A DNA stretch of 64,000 bases from VRUE01 sp963715625 (GTDB lineage Bacteria > Actinomycetota > Thermoleophilia > Solirubrobacterales > 70-9). Positions 24,793 to 34,051 of the stretch are shown piece by piece (position 1 is the stretch's first letter; each line of letters begins with the position of its first letter). Under the pieces are notes generated by a model. The model had not been told where the DNA came from. It searched no databases and saw only the letters and a program-made list of their open reading frames with translations. Location: NCBI GenBank assembly GCA_963715625.1, contig OY970260.1, positions 2,108,001 to 2,172,000 of the forward strand, written 5' to 3'. The position numbers and the translations under genes are program-made.

Positions 24793-25929
24793 GTGTCTCC
24801 CGAGGGTTCGGTGAACGGCGGCGGCGCCGCTGAGCTTCCGATCTTCACGCGGCGCCGATTGATCCAGACGGCGGTCGTCGTTGTCGCGCTGCTGGTCGGG
24901 ATCTACTTCCTCTTCCCGAAGCTGGTCGGCCTGGGCAGCGCCCTGGACAAGCTCGACGACGCGGACCTCGCCTGGGTCGCGGTCGCGATCGGCTTCAACG
25001 TCGTTGCGATCGCCACCTACGTGGCCCTGTTCAAGGCCGTGGTCGGCGGCGACGTCCTGCCGCTCAGATGGAAGGAGACCTACGAGATCAACATGGCGGG
25101 GCTCGCCGCGACCCGCCTCTTCTCGGCCGGGGGCGCCGGCGGCATCGTGCTCAGCTTCTGGGCGCTGCTCAAAGCCGGGATGCCGCGGCACGAGGCGGGG
25201 AGGCGGATGGTCTCCTTCCTTGCCCTGCAGTACGTGTTCTACCCCGTCGCGCTGATCGTCTGCGGGGTCCTGCTGCGTACCGGAGTCGTGCCCGGCAAGG
25301 CCTCGGTCGAGCTGACCATCGTCCCGGCGGGGGTGGCGGGCCTGCTCCTCGGGGTCGGCCTGCTGATGGCCCTGATCCCGCCGGACCTCGGGAGCAGGCT
25401 CACCGCGCTGGCCAGGGGCGAGCGGAGCAAAGCGATCGTCGTCAACATCGCCAAGGTGCCCGCCGTCGTCGGCGAGGGACTCAGGTTCACCGCCCGCCTC
25501 TTCCTCAACCCCTCGCGCGGGGGGCTGGCCGTGATCGGCGCCGCGGGATTCTGGGCGGCCAACATCGGCATCCTCTGGGCCTCGTTCAAGGCCTTTGGCG
25601 TGCACGTCCCGCTGGCGGTGGTGGTCCAGGGCTTCTTCCTCGGCATGGTCGCCAACCTCTTCCCGCTCGCGCCCGCGGGCGTCGGTGCGGTTGACGCCGG
25701 CATGATCGGTGCCTTCGTCCTCTTCGGAATCCCCGAGGAGACGGTCTTCCCGGCCGTGCTCGTCTACCGCCTGGTCGCCTTCTGGATGCCGCTGCCACTC
25801 GGGATGGTCGCCTTCTTCCAGCTCCGTCACACGGCCCAGCGCTGGGAAGCCGAGGGTTTGCCGATTGACCGCGGCGCTACTATACAAAGTGAAGTATTGG
25901 CAACGCCACTAGACTCGGGACGGACATGA
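24793..25929 (+). CDS. YbhN/UPF0104-type membrane protein (LPG-synthase TM family)
   Basis: 378 residues with eight or so hydrophobic segments, matching the membrane domain of lysylphosphatidylglycerol synthases and the YbhN/UPF0104 group (INMAGLAATRLFSAGGAGGI; FFLGMVANLFPLAPAGVGAV; VFPAVLVYRLVAFWMPLPLG). No aminoacyl-transfer domain is attached, so lipid flipping or transport is more likely than lipid modification. GTG 24793 start; the last bases overlap trxB (ATGA). Confidence 0.8.
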   Translation: MSPEGSVNGGGAAELPIFTRRRLIQTAVVVVALLVGIYFLFPKLVGLGSALDKLDDADLAWVAVAIGFNVVAIATYVALFKAVVGGDVLPLRWKETYEINMAGLAATRLFSAGGAGGIVLSFWALLKAGMPRHEAGRRMVSFLALQYVFYPVALIVCGVLLRTGVVPGKASVELTIVPAGVAGLLLGVGLLMALIPPDLGSRLTALARGERSKAIVVNIAKVPAVVGEGLRFTARLFLNPSRGGLAVIGAAGFWAANIGILWASFKAFGVHVPLAVVVQGFFLGMVANLFPLAPAGVGAVDAGMIGAFVLFGIPEETVFPAVLVYRLVAFWMPLPLGMVAFFQLRHTAQRWEAEGLPIDRGATIQSEVLATPLDSGRT

Positions 25930-26936
25930 CAGAGGCCAGGAAAGTCGAGAACGCGATCGTCGTCGGCGGCGGGCCCGCCGGCTACACCGCCGCGCTCTAC
26001 ACGGCGCGGGCCAACCTCGAGCCGCTCGTCTTCGAGGGCTTCCAGTGGGGCGGGCAGCTGCAGAACACCACCGACGTCGAGAACTACCCGGGCTATCCCG
26101 AGGGGATCATGGGGCCGGAGATGATGACCCGGTTCCGCGCCCAGGCCGAGCGCTTCGGGACGCGCTTCGTCAGCGACGACGTCGACCGGGTCGAGCTCTC
26201 CGACGGCGGCGTGCAGAAGGTCTACCTCGGCGAGGAGGAGCACCTGGCGAAGACCGTGATCCTGGCGATGGGGGCCGAGCCGCGCCGGCTCGGGGTTCCC
26301 GGCGAGATGGAGCTGGGCGGCCACGGCGTCTCCACCTGCGGCGTCTGCGACGGGGCCTTCTTCAAGGACCGCAAGGTGATCGTGATCGGCGGCGGCGACT
26401 CGGCGATGGAGGACTCGATCTTCATCTCCAAGTTCGCGAGCGAGCTGACCGTGGTCAACCGCCGCGACGAGCTCCGCGCCTCGAAGATCATGCTCGAGCG
26501 GGCGCGCGAGCGCGGCAACATCGAGTTCAAGACGCCCTTCGTCGCCGAGGAGTTCGTCGCCGGCGAGGACGGCAAGCTCGGCCACGTGCGGCTGCGCAAC
26601 GCCGAGACCGGCGAGACCGAAGACCTCGAGACCGACGGCGCCTTCATCGCGATCGGCCACATCCCGAAATCGGAGATCGTCGCCGGCCTCCTCGACACCG
26701 ACGAGGACGGCTACATCGTCACCCAGCCCGGCTCGACCAGGACCAACCTGGCCGGGGTCTTCGCCGTCGGCGATGTCGTCGACCACACCTACCGCCAGGC
26801 GGTCACCGCCGCCGGCGCCGGCTGCATGGGCGCCCTCGACGCCGAGTGGTACCTGCGCGACACCCCGCCCTCGCCCGAGGCCCACTGGATGCCCGGCGGC
26901 GAGCCCGCCGAGATCGCCCCGACGCTGGGGTCGTAG
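25926..26936 (+). CDS. trxB: Thioredoxin reductase
   Basis: 336-residue NADPH-dependent flavoenzyme. FAD motif VVGGGPAGYTAALYTARA at the N-terminus; redox-active disulphide VSTCGVCDGAFF at about 140; NADPH site VIGGGDSAMEDSIF; second FAD motif GVFAVGDVVDHTYRQAVTAA near the end. It reduces thioredoxin in the cytoplasm. The last 20 residues extend slightly past the usual C-terminus. No thioredoxin gene is adjacent. Confidence 0.95.
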   Translation: MTEARKVENAIVVGGGPAGYTAALYTARANLEPLVFEGFQWGGQLQNTTDVENYPGYPEGIMGPEMMTRFRAQAERFGTRFVSDDVDRVELSDGGVQKVYLGEEEHLAKTVILAMGAEPRRLGVPGEMELGGHGVSTCGVCDGAFFKDRKVIVIGGGDSAMEDSIFISKFASELTVVNRRDELRASKIMLERARERGNIEFKTPFVAEEFVAGEDGKLGHVRLRNAETGETEDLETDGAFIAIGHIPKSEIVAGLLDTDEDGYIVTQPGSTRTNLAGVFAVGDVVDHTYRQAVTAAGAGCMGALDAEWYLRDTPPSPEAHWMPGGEPAEIAPTLGS

Positions 26937-27025
26937 GGATCGGTCACACCTGTGCAGTCTGCCGCCGAGCCAGCGAGTGCGCTGGCCTGGGGGGAGAGAT
27001 CTGGGCGATCGGGGCTTATGTCCGT

Positions 27026-27238
27026 GTGCGCTTCACGCGACATGCCAAGAACCGGGCGCGGGAGATCGGAGCGACGATCGCCGACGCCGGAAGGCTCGTG
27101 GCTGCGCCGGAGCGCATCGAGCTCGGTCGAAACGGGAAGTGGGCATATGTCGGCCACGTCCGCGGGGAGCGGGTGCGAGTCGTCGTCGCGCTTGACGAGC
27201 CCGACCTGATCGTCACAATCCACCGGAGGCGGAGATGA
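27026..27238 (+). CDS. DUF4258-like small protein, possible toxin
   Basis: About 70 residues (VRFTRHAKNRAREIGATIAD ... KWAYVGHVRGERVRVVVAL, ending LIVTIHRRRR). The TRHAKNRAREIG start and the VTIHR end are typical of DUF4258, a RelE-like fold often paired with DUF2283 proteins. GTG 27026 is the nearest usable start; an earlier one is possible. The stop overlaps the next gene by four bases. A toxin role is inferred from pairing only. Confidence 0.65.
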   Translation: MRFTRHAKNRAREIGATIADAGRLVAAPERIELGRNGKWAYVGHVRGERVRVVVALDEPDLIVTIHRRRR

Positions 27239-27507
27239 GGGCCGACTACGACAGCAAGGGCGACACGATCCAGATCGAGTTGGCCGATCCGGTGGACCGG
27301 GTCGACTTCGGAGACGATGAGGTCGACGACTGGGTGGTCGTCGGCGTCCTCGACGGCAAGCCGGTGCGGATCGACGTGATCGGCACCAACGGAGATACCG
27401 CCAAGTCCCTGCGGGCCGCCGCGAGGAAGTACGACCTGGACGCCGAGGCGCTGATCGCCGCCGCCGGGATGGCCCTCTCGACTCCCGACCGGGAAGTCGT
27501 GCTCTGA
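27235..27507 (+). CDS. DUF2283-type small protein, possible antitoxin
   Basis: 90 residues beginning RADYDSKGDTIQIELADPVD, the compact beta fold of DUF2283, followed by a C-terminal helical tail (AARKYDLDAEALIAAAGMAL) resembling a small DNA-binding or partner-binding unit. ATG overlaps the preceding stop, so the two are made together. The gene converges on greA. Confidence 0.65.
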   Translation: MRADYDSKGDTIQIELADPVDRVDFGDDEVDDWVVVGVLDGKPVRIDVIGTNGDTAKSLRAAARKYDLDAEALIAAAGMALSTPDREVVL

Positions 27508-27517
27508 GCCGGTCGGC

Positions 27518-28000
27518 TCAGCCGACGAGCTTCCGGACCACGAACGTGCGCGACCCCTTCGGGGTTTCGATCTCGATCGGCTCGCCGACCTTGGCGTCGC
27601 GCAGCGCCCTGCCGATCGGGGACTCGGCCGAGAGGCGGCCCGCGGCGAGGTCGGCCTCGGTCGAGCCGACCAGGGTCCAGGTGTGGACTTCGTCCTTGCC
27701 CTCGTCGAGCACCTCGGCGGTGCGGCCGAAGGCGAAGGTCGCGGCGTTGCCGTCGACCTCGACCACGACCGCGGTGCGAAGGCGCTCTCGCAGCCGCTTG
27801 ATCTTCGTCTCCAGGTGCGCCTGGTCTTCCTTGGCGACGTGGTACTCGGCGTTCTCCTTGAGGTCGCCTTCCTCGCGCGCCACCTTGATCCGCGCCGCCA
27901 TCTTCGCGCGGGCCGGCCCCTCGAGCCGCTCGATTTCCTCGCGCAGCGCCGCGATCCCCTCCCCGGTGATCGCCTCGCCGTTGGATTCGGCGTCTTCCAT
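27518..28000 (-). CDS. greA: Transcription elongation factor GreA
   Basis: 160-residue factor that rescues backtracked RNA polymerase by stimulating transcript cleavage. The N-terminal coiled coil carries the acidic tip (REEGDLKENAEYHVAKEDQA); the C-terminal FKBP-like domain has SPIGRALRDAKVGEPIEIET and ends with SRTFVVRKLVG. ATG 28000 gives the usual family length. Upstream, a 15-base-pair hairpin separates it from the hydrolase gene. Confidence 0.95.
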   Translation of the reverse strand: MEDAESNGEAITGEGIAALREEIERLEGPARAKMAARIKVAREEGDLKENAEYHVAKEDQAHLETKIKRLRERLRTAVVVEVDGNAATFAFGRTAEVLDEGKDEVHTWTLVGSTEADLAAGRLSAESPIGRALRDAKVGEPIEIETPKGSRTFVVRKLVG

Positions 28001-28049
28001 TCGCTCACTCTTGCAGATCGGCCGGCCTCGGCCCGACGGGCTGCCTGAA

Positions 28050-28082
28050 CCGTATTCGCCGTCATATTGACGGCGAATACGG
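28050..28082. terminator. Perfect 15-pair hairpin
   Basis: Arms 28050-28064 and 28068-28082 (CCGTATTCGCCGTCA and its complement) with a three-base loop. It lies between the hydrolase stop (28098) and the greA start (28000), both minus strand, so it fits a terminator for the upstream lipid operon. A short T run (ATTTTGAC) is present just beside it on the plus strand only. Confidence 0.6.
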
Positions 28083-28097
28083 GAGTGGCATTTTGAC

Positions 28098-29915
28098 CTA
28101 ATCCGGCGTGACGATCGCGAAGCCGGGGTCGGGCTCGTCCAGCAACCCGAGCAGCTCACCGAGCTTGGTGCCGTCGCCCTCGACGCGGAGGCGGCCGCTC
28201 TCGGCCAGCGCGGCGATGTCGGCCGTTTTGAGCAGGAGCCGGTCGAGCGCCTTGCGCTCGACCACGAGGGCGGCGTCGGCTGGCGGCTCGTGGCTGCCGG
28301 GCCGGTGGCGCAGGACGCCGTTTCGGACCGTGATCCGGTGCTGCTCGTCGGGGTCGGTGACGGTCCAGTCGATCCGCAGGTGCGCGTCCCAGGCGCGGGG
28401 GCCGTCGAGGCGGATCGCCATCGCGTCGAGCAGCTGGCTGACCGTGAGGCGGGCGAGCACGTCGGCCGGTGCGGTCGCGGTCGGCGTGCCGGAGACGCCC
28501 TCGCGCAACTCCTTGGCGCCCATCAGGAAGAAGTTGCGCCAGGTCGCGTTCTCGGCGCCGTAGCCGAGCAGCTCCAGCGTTTCGGCCTGCAGCTCGCGCG
28601 CCTCGCGGTTCCCCGGCTCGGCGAAGACGAGGTGGTTGACGACCTCGGCCACCCAGCGGTAGTCGCCCGCCTCGAAGGAGGCGCGGGCCTTCTCGAGCAG
28701 CGCCTCGGCCCCTCCCGCGAGCTCGACGTAGCGGCGCGCCCGCTCGACTGGCGGGTGCTCCCAGAGGTGGGCGGGGTTGCCGTCGAACCAGCCCATGTAG
28801 CGCTGGTAGATCGCCTTCGCGTTGTGGCTGATTGAGCCGTAGTACTCGCGGCAGTGCCACTCTTCGGCCAGGCTCGGCGGCAGCTCGATCGCCTCGGCGA
28901 TCTCCGGCCCGGTCAGCCCCTGGTTCAGCAGCCGCAGGGTCTGGTCGTGCAGGTAGGTGTAGAGGTCGCGCTGCTTCCCCAGGTAGTCGACGATCTGCGC
29001 GCCGCCCCAGCAGGGCCAGTGGTGCCCGGCGAAGAGCACGTCGGAGCGCTCGCCGAAGAGCTCGATCGCCTCGTCCAGGTAGTGGGCCCAGACCCGCGGG
29101 TCGCGGACCAGGGCGCCGCGCAGGGTGAGGATGTTGTGCATCGCGCGGGCGGCGTTGTCGGCGATGCAGAGGACGCGGGCGTCGGGGAAGTGGATGTTCA
29201 TCTCGGCCGGCGCCTCGGTCCCCGGGGTCAGCTGGAAGCTCATCCGCACGCCGTCGACGGTCTCCTCCTGGCCGGTCTCGGCGACGTCGAGGTTGGGCGG
29301 GATCAGAGTGATCGTGCCCAGCGAGGTGGTCTGGCCGAGGCCGGCGCCGAGCTGCCCGCGGGGCCCGCGCTCGAGCCGCGCCCCGAACATGTAGCCGGCG
29401 CGGCGGCCCATAGCGGTGCCGGCGAAGACGTTCTCGCCGACCGCGTGGTGGAGGAAGCCGGCGGGGGCGAGGACCGGGATGCCGCGGGCGTCGATCTCCT
29501 CCTGGGAGACGACGCCCTTGGCGCCGCCGAAGTGGTCGACGTGGCTGTGGGTGTAGATCAGGCCGGTGACCGGCCGCTCGCCGCGGTGCTCGCGGTAGAG
29601 GGCGAGCGCGGCCGCCGCGGTCTCGGCGGAGACGAGGGGGTCGATGACGACGATCCCCTCGCGGCCCTCGACCACGTGCATGTTGGAGAGGTCGAAGCCG
29701 CGCAGCTGGTAGAAGCCCGGCGCCAGCTCGAAGAGCCCGGCGATGCGCCCGAGCCGGGCCTGGCGCCAGAGGCTGGGGTTGGCTGTCGCAGGCGGCTCGC
29801 CGTCGAGGAAGTCGTAGGACTCCAGCTCCCAGACCGTGCGGCCGTCGGCGTCTTCGATCCGCGCCGGATCGAAGGAAGCGACGAGGCCTCGCTTCGCGTC
29901 CTCGAAGTCGCCCAT
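28098..29915 (-). CDS. Alkylsulfatase-like metallo-beta-lactamase-fold hydrolase
   Basis: 605 residues with the SdsA1-type layout. The metallo-beta-lactamase domain has THSHVDHFGGAKGVV (about 135), FLHHAVGENVFAGTAMGRRA, LTPGTEAPAEMNIHFPD and FAGHHWPCWGG. A helical dimerisation domain follows (ERARRYVELAGGAEALLEKA), then a C-terminal SCP2-like lipid-binding domain (DALVV-type strands, LLKTADIAALAESGRL). The family cleaves alkyl sulfate esters; no signal peptide is seen, so action in the cytoplasm is likely. It begins two bases after the dehydrogenase stop and is cotranscribed with beta-oxidation genes, which would use the freed alcohol once oxidised. Confidence 0.85.
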   Translation of the reverse strand: MGDFEDAKRGLVASFDPARIEDADGRTVWELESYDFLDGEPPATANPSLWRQARLGRIAGLFELAPGFYQLRGFDLSNMHVVEGREGIVVIDPLVSAETAAAALALYREHRGERPVTGLIYTHSHVDHFGGAKGVVSQEEIDARGIPVLAPAGFLHHAVGENVFAGTAMGRRAGYMFGARLERGPRGQLGAGLGQTTSLGTITLIPPNLDVAETGQEETVDGVRMSFQLTPGTEAPAEMNIHFPDARVLCIADNAARAMHNILTLRGALVRDPRVWAHYLDEAIELFGERSDVLFAGHHWPCWGGAQIVDYLGKQRDLYTYLHDQTLRLLNQGLTGPEIAEAIELPPSLAEEWHCREYYGSISHNAKAIYQRYMGWFDGNPAHLWEHPPVERARRYVELAGGAEALLEKARASFEAGDYRWVAEVVNHLVFAEPGNREARELQAETLELLGYGAENATWRNFFLMGAKELREGVSGTPTATAPADVLARLTVSQLLDAMAIRLDGPRAWDAHLRIDWTVTDPDEQHRITVRNGVLRHRPGSHEPPADAALVVERKALDRLLLKTADIAALAESGRLRVEGDGTKLGELLGLLDEPDPGFAIVTPD

Positions 29916-29917
29916 CC

Positions 29918-31135
29918 CTAGCCGCTCGCCGCGGCAAGCAGTCGTGGCGACGGCGCGTAGGCCTCGCCGTGCTCTTCCCGCAGCGCCTCCAGCAGCGCGA
30001 CGGCGTGCCCCGCACCGATCAGCCCGGTCAGCTCGAGCGGGCCGAGGGGCCAGTTGAAGCCGAGTCGCATCGCCGTGTCCATGTCGGCCGGGGAGCCGAC
30101 CTCCTCTTCCAGGGCGAAGGCCGCCTCGTTGGCGATCTGGGCGACGAGACGGGGGAGGATCGCGGGCGCCGCCGGGTCGATCGTCGCCAGCGCCTCGGGG
30201 TCGAGGGTCATCCCTCTCGGTCCCTCGCCTCGCTGCCGCGCCGGCTGGTGCGAAGGCACGGTGGAGCCGGGGTCGGGCGGGTCGCCGTAGTCGTAGAAGC
30301 CCCGGCCGCTCTTGCGCCCGAGGCGGCCCGCGGCGACGAGCTCCTCCTGGATCGCGCTCGGGCGCCAGCGCTCGGGCTCGCCTCCCTGCGCGTAGAAGGA
30401 GCGGGCGACGCTGAGGTTGACGTCGAGGCCGATCAGGTCGATCAGCTCGAAGGGGCCCATGCGGAAGCCGCCGCCGTCCCGGCAGACGCGGTTGATCGTC
30501 TCGGCGCCGGCCACGCCCTGGGCCAGCATCCGCAGCGACTCCAGCGTGAAGGGGCGGGCGAGGCGGTTGGCGATGAAGCCGGGGCTGTCCTTGGCCCGGA
30601 TCGGGGTGCGGCCCATGCGCCTGCCCACCTCCGCCGTCGCCTCCAGTGCCTCGGGCGAGGAGTCGGCGGTGGCGACCACCTCGACCAGCTTCATCAGCGC
30701 CGGCGGGTTGAAGAAGTGCATGCCGACGACGCGCTCGCGCTCCGGCACCTCGGCGGCGATCGCCGTGACCGGCAGCGAGGAGGTGTTGGTGGCGAGGATC
30801 GCTCCCGGCTTGCAGGCCTCGGCCAGCGAGGAGAGGAGCTCGCGCTTCAGCTCGAGATCCTCGGGCGCCGCCTCGACCACGAGGTCGCATTCGGCGAGAT
30901 CGGCGAGGCCGGGCGCGGCGCCGACCCGGTTGCCTGCCGCCTCGGCGTCCGCTTCGGTCCAGAGCCCCTTCGTCGCCCCCTTGGCGAGCGCCCGGTGCAG
31001 GCGGTCGTTGGCCGCCTCGAGCGCCTCCGACACCGGGTCGTGCAGGCGCGTCTCGTAGCCGCCGAGCGCCGCGATCTGGGCGATCCCGGCCCCCATCGTC
31101 CCGGCCCCGACGACGCCGACTCGCTCGATCTTCAT
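29918..31135 (-). CDS. 3-hydroxyacyl-CoA dehydrogenase
   Basis: 405 residues. NAD-binding motif GVVGAGTMGAGIAQIAA at the N-terminus; catalytic region VVGMHFFNPPALMKLVEVV with the active-site His, and DSPGFIANRLARPF. A second C-terminal helical repeat (about 300-400, LVAQIANEAAFALEEEVGSP) makes it longer than the 280-residue short form, as in PaaH-like enzymes. Catalyses the third step of beta-oxidation. Confidence 0.9.
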   Translation of the reverse strand: MKIERVGVVGAGTMGAGIAQIAALGGYETRLHDPVSEALEAANDRLHRALAKGATKGLWTEADAEAAGNRVGAAPGLADLAECDLVVEAAPEDLELKRELLSSLAEACKPGAILATNTSSLPVTAIAAEVPERERVVGMHFFNPPALMKLVEVVATADSSPEALEATAEVGRRMGRTPIRAKDSPGFIANRLARPFTLESLRMLAQGVAGAETINRVCRDGGGFRMGPFELIDLIGLDVNLSVARSFYAQGGEPERWRPSAIQEELVAAGRLGRKSGRGFYDYGDPPDPGSTVPSHQPARQRGEGPRGMTLDPEALATIDPAAPAILPRLVAQIANEAAFALEEEVGSPADMDTAMRLGFNWPLGPLELTGLIGAGHAVALLEALREEHGEAYAPSPRLLAAASG

Positions 31136-31141
31136 CGCCCC

Positions 31142-31194
31142 ACCTTCCGGTGCGCTTTATGTGCGCATGGGTGGCATAAAGCGCACCGGAAGGT
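31142..31194. repeat. Hairpin element, family C (copy C1)
   Basis: Perfect 20-base arms (31142-31161 and 31175-31194; core TTCCGGTGCGCTTTATG) with a 13-base loop. It fills the gap between the enoyl-CoA hydratase stop and the dehydrogenase start, both minus strand. Other copies are at 34001-34051 and 59057-59103. Confidence 0.85.
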
Positions 31195-31964
31195 CATCGG
31201 CCCTCGAAATTCGGCTCGCGCTTCTCGAGGAAGGCCTGCATCCCCTCGACCCGGTCCTCGGTCGCCATCGCCAGCTCGTAGAGGCGGCGCTCGTTCTCCA
31301 GGCCGGCGGAGAGGGCGGTCTCCTCGGCGACGAGGACGGCCTGCTTGGCGAGGCGGCTGGCGATCGGAGGCTGCTCGGCCACCTCCCGGGCGAGCGCCAT
31401 CGCCTCCTCGAGCCAGCCCCCGCCTGCGACGACCCTGTTGACCAGGCCCAGCGCCCGCGCCTCCCCGGCGCCGAAGCGCCGGCCGGTCAGCACCAGCTCC
31501 ATCGCCCGCTGCTTGCCGAGCACCCGGGCCAGCCGCTGCGTGCCGCCGCCGCCGGGGATGATCCCCAGGCCGATCTCGGGCTGGCCGAAGGTGGCGCCCT
31601 CGTCGGCGACGATCATGTCGCAGGCCAGGGCCAGCTCGCAGCCGCCGCCGAGCGCGTAGCCCGAGACGGCGGCGATCGTCGGCGTCTTGATCGCGGCGAG
31701 GCGCCGCCAGAAGGACGCGGCCGGGTGGCGCAGCGCCTCGGCGAAGCTGCGCTCGGCCATCGCCCTGATGTCGGCGCCGGCGGCGAAGACCTTCTCGGAG
31801 CCGGCGATGACGACGCAGCGGACGTCGGGGTCGGGGTCGAAGGCCTCCAGGGTCGCGGCGACCTGCTCCATCACCTCCGGCGAGAGGGCGTTGCGCGCCT
31901 CGGGACGGTTGAGCCGGAGCAGGGCGACGTGGCCGTCGCGCGAGATCTCGACCGGGTCGGGCAA
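31194..31964 (-). CDS. Enoyl-CoA hydratase
   Basis: 256-residue crotonase-fold enzyme that hydrates trans-2-enoyl-CoA. Oxyanion-hole segments KVFAAGADIRAMAE and AVSGYALGGGCELALACDMI; catalytic Glu region PEIGLGIIPGGGGTQRLARV. Ends with the typical FLEKREPNFEGR. Part of the minus-strand beta-oxidation set, four bases downstream of the acyl-CoA dehydrogenase. Confidence 0.93.
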   Translation of the reverse strand: MPDPVEISRDGHVALLRLNRPEARNALSPEVMEQVAATLEAFDPDPDVRCVVIAGSEKVFAAGADIRAMAERSFAEALRHPAASFWRRLAAIKTPTIAAVSGYALGGGCELALACDMIVADEGATFGQPEIGLGIIPGGGGTQRLARVLGKQRAMELVLTGRRFGAGEARALGLVNRVVAGGGWLEEAMALAREVAEQPPIASRLAKQAVLVAEETALSAGLENERRLYELAMATEDRVEGMQAFLEKREPNFEGR

Positions 31965-31968
31965 GCGG

Positions 31969-33141
31969 CTAGGCCCCCTCGACCATCGGCGTCATCGCGT
32001 TGACGCCGGTCGCGGCGCGGCCGATGATCAGCTTCTGGATCTGCGAGGTGCCCTCGTAGAGAGTGGTGACGCGGGCGTCGCGCAGGTAGCGCTCGACCGG
32101 GTAGTCGTCGACGTAGCCGGAGCCGCCGTGGACCTGGATCGCCAGGTTGGCGCACTCGACCGCCGACTCGGTCGCATACAGCTTCGCCACCGAGGTCTCC
32201 ATCGTGTTCGGCTTGCCTTCGTCCTTGAGCACCCCGGCACGGTAGACCAGCATCCGCGAGGCGTCGCGCTTGAGGATCATGTCGGCGATCATCTCCTGCA
32301 CCAGCTGGAAGCGCGCGAGGGGGACGCCGAACTGCTTGCGCTCCTTGGCGTAGGCGACCGAGGCTTCGACGCAGCCTTCGCAGATGCCGACGCAGCCGGC
32401 GGCGACGCTGTAGCGGCCGTTGTCGAGGGCGCTCATCGCGACCTTGAACCCGTCGCCGATCTCACCGAGCATCGCGTCCTCGCCGACCTCGACGCTGTCG
32501 AGCGAGATCTCGCCGGTGTCGGAGGAGCGCAAGCCGAGCTTGCCGTGGATCTCCTGCGTGGCGAAGCCCTCGCTGTCGCAGGGGACGAGGAAGCAGGCGA
32601 GCCCCTTGTGCTTCTTCTCGGGGTCGGTCTGGGCGAAGATCAGCGCCACCTCGGAGAAGTTGGCGAGGCTGATCCACATCTTCTGGCCGCTGATCGACCA
32701 GCCGCTGTCGGTCCTGGTCGCGCGGGTGCGCAGGTTGGCGGCGTCGGAGCCGGTGTCGGGCTCGGTCAGCCCGAAGCAGCCGAGCGCCTCGCCTGTGCAC
32801 ATCCGCGGCAGCCACTTCTGCTTCTGCTCCTCGCTGCCCCACCTCTCGATCGAGCCGGCGACGAGCGAGGTCTGTACCGAGACGACCGTGCGGGCGGAGG
32901 AGTCGGCGCGGCCGACCTGTTCGACGATCAGGCCGTAGCCGATGTAGTCGAGCCCGCGGCCGCCGTAGGCCTCCGAGACGGGCGCCCCGAGGTAGCCGAC
33001 CTCGCCCAGCTTGCTGGCCAGCTCGCGGTCGAAGCGGGCGGCGCGGTCGTTCTCCTTCACCCGCGGCGTTATCTCCTTGTCGGCGAATTCGCGCGCGGTT
33101 TCGGAGATCAGCCGCTGCTCGTCGGTCAACTGGAAGTCCAT
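31969..33141 (-). CDS. Acyl-CoA dehydrogenase
   Basis: 390-residue FAD enzyme that makes the trans-2-enoyl-CoA. Conserved FAD/substrate segments CFGLTEPDTGSDAANLRTRA and WISLANFSEVALIFAQTD; the C-terminal helical domain has QVHGGSGYVDDYPVERYLRD and the catalytic LYEGTSQIQKLIIGRA, of the short/branched-chain type. Upstream member of the beta-oxidation genes. Confidence 0.93.
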   Translation of the reverse strand: MDFQLTDEQRLISETAREFADKEITPRVKENDRAARFDRELASKLGEVGYLGAPVSEAYGGRGLDYIGYGLIVEQVGRADSSARTVVSVQTSLVAGSIERWGSEEQKQKWLPRMCTGEALGCFGLTEPDTGSDAANLRTRATRTDSGWSISGQKMWISLANFSEVALIFAQTDPEKKHKGLACFLVPCDSEGFATQEIHGKLGLRSSDTGEISLDSVEVGEDAMLGEIGDGFKVAMSALDNGRYSVAAGCVGICEGCVEASVAYAKERKQFGVPLARFQLVQEMIADMILKRDASRMLVYRAGVLKDEGKPNTMETSVAKLYATESAVECANLAIQVHGGSGYVDDYPVERYLRDARVTTLYEGTSQIQKLIIGRAATGVNAMTPMVEGA

Positions 33142-33180
33142 CTCATCCCTGCTTTCTCGGGTCCGTGTTCGGGTCGTTCG

Positions 33181-33975
33181 TCATCGAAGTTCGCGGCCCA
33201 GGGTCGCGGCGAAGGCCTCCTGGGCTTCGCGGGTGCGGGGACCGGGGGTGTTGGGCAGCTCGGTGCCGTCGATTGCCGAGATGGCCTGGATCTCGCGCGT
33301 CGTCGAGGCGAGGAGCGCCTCGTGGGCGGCGCGCAGGTCGGCCACCGGCCAGGCGCCGGTCTCGACGTGCAGCGCCTTGACCAGCCGGTCGCGGGTGATC
33401 GACTCGAGCACGCCGTTGTCGAGGGCGGGCGTGCGCAGTGCGCCCTGCGGCGAGACCCAGAAGATCGAGGAGGTGGGCGGCTCCAGCACGATGCCGTCGG
33501 GCTGGACGAGAACCGCCTCGTCGGCGCCCTGCCCCTTGGCGAGCCGGGTCGACTGCATGTTGGCGGCGTAGGAGAGCGACTTGACCCCGTTGAGGATCAC
33601 GCTCGGGCAGTAGGTGACGGTGGCGACGCTGACCGTCTCCGCGTGCACCGGGATCGGCTCGGTCATCGCCAGGCGGCGGCCGCCGCGGGTGACGATCAGC
33701 CGCAGCTGCCCGTCGGCATCGCCGAGCTCGGCCAGCAGAGCCCCGATCTCCCGCTCCAGCGCGGCCCGGTCGAACTCGAGCTCGATCGCGGCGCTGGAGC
33801 GCTGGAGCCGGTCGAGGTGGTCGATGAGAGCGAACGGCCGCCCCGCGTAGAGACGGATCACCTCGAAGGCGCCGTCCCCGCGGTAGAGCCCGTCGTCCTT
33901 GAGGGGGACCATCGCCTCCGCCGTCGGCGAGATCGTCCCGTCGACGCTGGCCAGCTCTCTCAGATCGCTCCCCAT
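33181..33975 (-). CDS. Class IV aminotransferase / aminodeoxychorismate lyase-like
   Basis: 264-residue fold-type IV PLP enzyme: DDGLYRGDGAFEVIRLYAGR, HLDRLQRSSAAIEL, the PLP lysine in GVKSLSYAANM, GADEAVLVQPDGIVLEPPTS and SIFWV. Branched-chain aminotransferase, D-amino-acid aminotransferase and ADC lyase share this fold and cannot be separated here. It interrupts the lipid genes and lies between the acyl-CoA dehydrogenase and the thiolase. Confidence 0.8.
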   Translation of the reverse strand: MGSDLRELASVDGTISPTAEAMVPLKDDGLYRGDGAFEVIRLYAGRPFALIDHLDRLQRSSAAIELEFDRAALEREIGALLAELGDADGQLRLIVTRGGRRLAMTEPIPVHAETVSVATVTYCPSVILNGVKSLSYAANMQSTRLAKGQGADEAVLVQPDGIVLEPPTSSIFWVSPQGALRTPALDNGVLESITRDRLVKALHVETGAWPVADLRAAHEALLASTTREIQAISAIDGTELPNTPGPRTREAQEAFAATLGRELR

Positions 33976-34000
33976 CAGCCGGCGAGGCTACTGATCCACC

Positions 34001-34051
34001 CGTTCCGGTGCGCTTTATGTGGCCATGGGTGGCATAAAGCGCACCGGAACG
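34001..34051. repeat. Hairpin element, family C (copy C2)
   Basis: Perfect 19-base arms (34001-34019 and 34033-34051) sharing TTCCGGTGCGCTTTATG with copy C1; the loops are similar too (GCCATGGGTGG against GCGCATGGGTGG). Only the outermost arm bases differ, and they do so in matching pairs. It lies between the thiolase stop and the aminotransferase start. Confidence 0.85.
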